From the NCBI GenBank assembly GCA_021785155.1, contig JAJYGE010000510.1, positions 1 to 6,280 of the forward strand: 6,280 bases of DNA. The letters are read 5' to 3'. Below the pieces are notes generated by a model. It saw only the letters and a program-made list of their open reading frames with translations. It did no database searches and was not told the DNA's origin. The position numbers and the translations under genes were made by a program. Origin of the DNA: Planctomycetota bacterium. Lineage in GTDB: Bacteria > Planctomycetota > Phycisphaerae > WQYP01. Positions 4,316-6,280 of the stretch are shown here, in pieces. The first letter of the stretch is position 1. The number at the start of each line of letters is the position of its first letter.

Positions 4316-5446
4316 ATGATTGAACTAACTGAACAAAACGCATTAGCCTATTTGCGCCAGCGCGGAAGTGTTTCCCCGGAAGGGGAAGTTCTGGTGCGGA
4401 GCTTATCCGGCGGGATCGCCAATGTGGTGCTCAAAATAATGGACATGAACGCCGGCGATCCGGTTGGAACCGATATGCGCACGGTGTCGCAGATTAAACG
4501 CGGCGTGCCGGATAAGCGCATGCGGGCCGGGGCCTGCTTTGTTGTCAAACAGCCGCTGGCGGAGTTTCGTACCGCTGCCAAATGGGCCGTGGATCGTGAT
4601 CGGGTGTGGGTGGAGCGTGATGCGCTGCTGATGCTGCGGGAAATTCTTCCAGCCGATACAATTCCCACCGTATTGTGGCATGATCAGGAGAATTGCGTTC
4701 TGGCAATGTCCGTGGCACCCGTGGGGGTGGTGAACTGGAAAAAGCAGTTGTTGACTGGACAGGTGGATCGGCGCGCCGCCGAGGCGGCAGCGGGAATTCT
4801 GGCGATCCTGCATTCTACAACCATGGACGATGCCAAGTGGGCACAGCGGTTTGGTCATTCCAGGGGATTTATACAACAGCGCATCGACCCCTACCTGCGG
4901 TTTGCCGGCGAAAAAAACAGATCGGTATCTGCGGCATTGCAGGATGTTGAAACACTTCTTTTGCGTTCACCGATGTGCCTGATTCACGGCGATTATTCAC
5001 CTAAAAATATGCTCTGGCGGGTACCGGCAGAAGACCAAATAGGGCAATTTGTTATTTTGGATTTTGAAGTCACATTCTACGGCAATCCCGCTTTCGATGT
5101 TGCGACGCTGCTTAATCATTTGCTGCTCAAGGGGTTCTATTTTGGAAAGCGCTGGCGCGCTGCGATGATTGCGGCGGATTATTTCTGGCAAACCTATCGC
5201 GAAACCGCTCCCAAGACGCTGGTCGCTGCGGCATCGAACCATGGCGGGAAAATTCTCGCGGCTCTGCTTCTTGCCAGAATCGACGGTAAATCGCCCGTTG
5301 AATATATCATCGATGAACATCTCAAAAACGTCATCCGCCAATGTGCCACGGAATTGCTGCTATGCGGTGATGATTCCATGGACGCCGCGATTGATCATAT
5401 TGCCGGATACTTGGATCAGGGATCACCCGACGTATCAAAGCGGTGA
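4316..5446 (+). CDS. Phosphotransferase (APH / MTR-kinase-like superfamily)
   Basis: A 376-residue kinase-fold protein. It shows a nucleotide loop LSGGIANVVLK (30-40), FVVKQ (75-79) with the ATP-binding Lys78, the helix-C glutamate Glu100 in WVERDAL, the catalytic loop IHGDYSPKN (223-231) with Asp226 and Asn231, and the metal-binding ILDFEVTFYGNPAFDVA (247-263) with Asp249. Such enzymes phosphorylate small hydroxyl substrates such as aminoglycosides, methylthioribose, choline or homoserine. The order of motifs, especially 'PLAEFRTAAKWAVDRDRVWVERDA', resembles the uncharacterised MTR-kinase-like family rather than true resistance enzymes, so drug resistance should not be assumed. Residues about 43-73 form an extra polar, basic segment between the first two strands. 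The start is 9 bp after the DUF5615 stop with no obvious Shine-Dalgarno, so translational coupling is likely. A decayed GH28 gene follows 30 bp downstream. No mtnA or other methionine-salvage gene is visible to fix the substrate. Confidence 0.85.
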   Translation: MIELTEQNALAYLRQRGSVSPEGEVLVRSLSGGIANVVLKIMDMNAGDPVGTDMRTVSQIKRGVPDKRMRAGACFVVKQPLAEFRTAAKWAVDRDRVWVERDALLMLREILPADTIPTVLWHDQENCVLAMSVAPVGVVNWKKQLLTGQVDRRAAEAAAGILAILHSTTMDDAKWAQRFGHSRGFIQQRIDPYLRFAGEKNRSVSAALQDVETLLLRSPMCLIHGDYSPKNMLWRVPAEDQIGQFVILDFEVTFYGNPAFDVATLLNHLLLKGFYFGKRWRAAMIAADYFWQTYRETAPKTLVAAASNHGGKILAALLLARIDGKSPVEYIIDEHLKNVIRQCATELLLCGDDSMDAAIDHIAGYLDQGSPDVSKR

Positions 5447-5475
5447 TTGAACATGCCTGAAAAAACCGGCGGCAG

Positions 5476-5930
5476 ATGCAGGCAATCATAGCGGCGGCAT
5501 ATCTTCCGACCCCGGTCCGGCCAACCGTGTGGAACGCGCCGCTCTACAATTCCATTTTGCGGAAAATTCATGCTCCAACATTTCCGAATCGGGATTTTAA
5601 TATGCTGAAATTCGGTGCCGAAGCGGATGGGAAAACGGATTATGCACTGGCCTTTAACCATGCGATTCGGGCCTGTCATGCCGCATCCGGCCATTGCATG
5701 GGCCGGCGGGTATAAGCTGCCGAATGCGGGTTTTGTCCCAAAAATATCCGATTGGGCCATCGGTGATGTACATATCAATCGCCTTGAATCAACGGGTTCA
5801 GCCGCCATTGCCTTGGTTGTGATATTACGCAACATTACCATTGGCTCCCTTGCCCCTGATGCGCCGGCGGTTTGGTTCAAAAATGCCAAAAATATTCATT
5901 TCCAGAACGTGATGATTGCGGGCCATGCCA
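5476..5930 (+). pseudogene. Glycoside hydrolase family 28 (polygalacturonase-like) remnant, catalytic core deleted
   Basis: The first part, in one frame from ATG 5476 to TAA 5713-5715, reads APTFPNRDFNMLKFGAEADG (33-52), KTDYALAFNHAIRACHAASG (53-72). This is the N-terminal pectate-lyase-superfamily start of GH28 enzymes ('FPDRDFDITKYGAVGDGKTDDTAAFQKAIDAC'). The frame then breaks, and from about 5700 a second frame reads DWAIGDVHINRLESTGSAAI and ILRNITIGSLAPDAPAVWFK, NAKNIHFQNVMI, which looks like the C-terminal beta-helix turns of the same family. The 250 or so residues between, with the NTD, DD, GHG and RIK catalytic motifs, are missing. GH28 enzymes are secreted pectin hydrolases of about 400-450 residues; no signal peptide remains here. 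A perfect palindrome marks the junction (5687-5706). The C-terminal match is weaker than the N-terminal one. Confidence 0.72.
5687..5706. repeat. Palindrome at the GH28 deletion junction
   Basis: CCGGCC (5687-5692) and GGCCGG (5701-5706) are perfect 6-bp inverted arms with an 8-nt loop. The point where the GH28 N-terminal similarity stops and the frame changes lies in or right after this hairpin. Confidence 0.6.
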
Positions 5931-6280
5931 TTAAACAACTTCATGCCGTCGCGAGGTACCATGGCCAGGATGTTATACTGGCCTGGAAGCCATATCCCAA
6001 CGCAGCGCGCTATATTGCATTTGTATTATTGTGTTCATGCCGTCGAACTTGTGCTGAGAATTTCTACTGCTACAGCCGCGAACGTCCGTGTGGCGGAGAA
6101 AATGCGGTCTCACGCCATGCAGGCGATGGGCCAATAACGCTATATCCACCGAGGCCGGGTTGGATTGTCCTGATACTGGTACCTCGCGACCAACGGATAC
6201 TTGCTTACGGCAGTTTTCCGGAAAGGACTTGGTGCACGGCTGCGGCCACGCCGGCCTGACTTTGTGGCCGTGTGACGTGT
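5931..6280. other. Apparently non-coding or decayed tail
   Basis: About 350 bp with no intact recognisable gene on either strand. The frame of the GH28 C-terminal piece stays open to 6259, but its protein (many Arg, Cys and Pro) does not look like a beta-helix. A short stretch DVILAWKPYPNAARYIAF (about 5972-6025) faintly recalls the first strands of a fibronectin type III domain ('VTLSWxPVPGAxxY'), and a neighbouring frame (6003-6137) carries ISTATAANVRV; a frameshifted, decaying C-terminal module of the same enzyme is possible. No promoter, terminator or repeat is evident. Confidence 0.35.

Noticed and set aside
4316..5446. Aminoglycoside resistance gene
   Set aside because: Only the general kinase-fold motifs match; the pattern resembles uncharacterised MTR-kinase-like proteins and there is no resistance or mobile context.
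5416..5889. A 157-codon minus-strand open frame opposite the GH28 remnant
   Set aside because: The plus-strand frames show GH28 similarity; the antisense product resembles nothing.

Overview
The window looks like a chromosomal stretch of a free-living bacterium of moderate to slightly high G+C. The gene types (a signal-less BtuF-type cobalamin-binding protein, a stand-alone cyclodeaminase-family protein, a PIN-like DUF5615 protein, a phosphotransferase and a GH28 pectinase remnant) fit Planctomycetota or a related PVC or Acidobacteria-like soil lineage. That placement is a guess from style and gene content; no rRNA or other phylogenetic marker is present. There is no phage, transposon, CRISPR array, tRNA or rRNA.

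Layout. Positions 1-2634 are read on the minus strand: the cut-off start of a cobalamin-binding protein (1-177), gpsA (174-1223, ATGA overlap with the former), a cyclodeaminase/cyclohydrolase-family gene (1366-2055) and a small cupin gene (2227-2634). A 300-bp divergent intergenic region (2635-2934) holds a potentially structured cupin leader, a 13-bp tandem repeat, an inverted repeat and a good promoter for folP. From 2935 the plus strand carries folP (2935-3810), a DUF5615 PIN-like gene (3944-4306), and, 9 bp after it, a phosphotransferase of the APH/MTR-kinase-like superfamily (4316-5446). From 5476 the sequence is a decayed glycoside hydrolase family 28 (polygalacturonase-type) gene whose catalytic core is missing, followed by about 350 bp with no convincing intact gene.

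How the genes fit. folP makes dihydropteroate for folate, and the cyclodeaminase-family protein belongs to a family acting on C1-loaded tetrahydrofolate, so the two folate-linked genes flank a cupin of unknown role. GpsA supplies sn-glycerol-3-phosphate for phospholipids. The DUF5615 and kinase genes are probably co-transcribed, but no function can be assigned to the pair. No complete new system is evident. The points most worth a second look are the structured intergenic elements, the altered substrate loops of FolP, the CxxC-rich cupin, the PIN-like protein lacking part of its expected acidic residues next to a kinase, and the GH28 deletion junction at a perfect palindrome.
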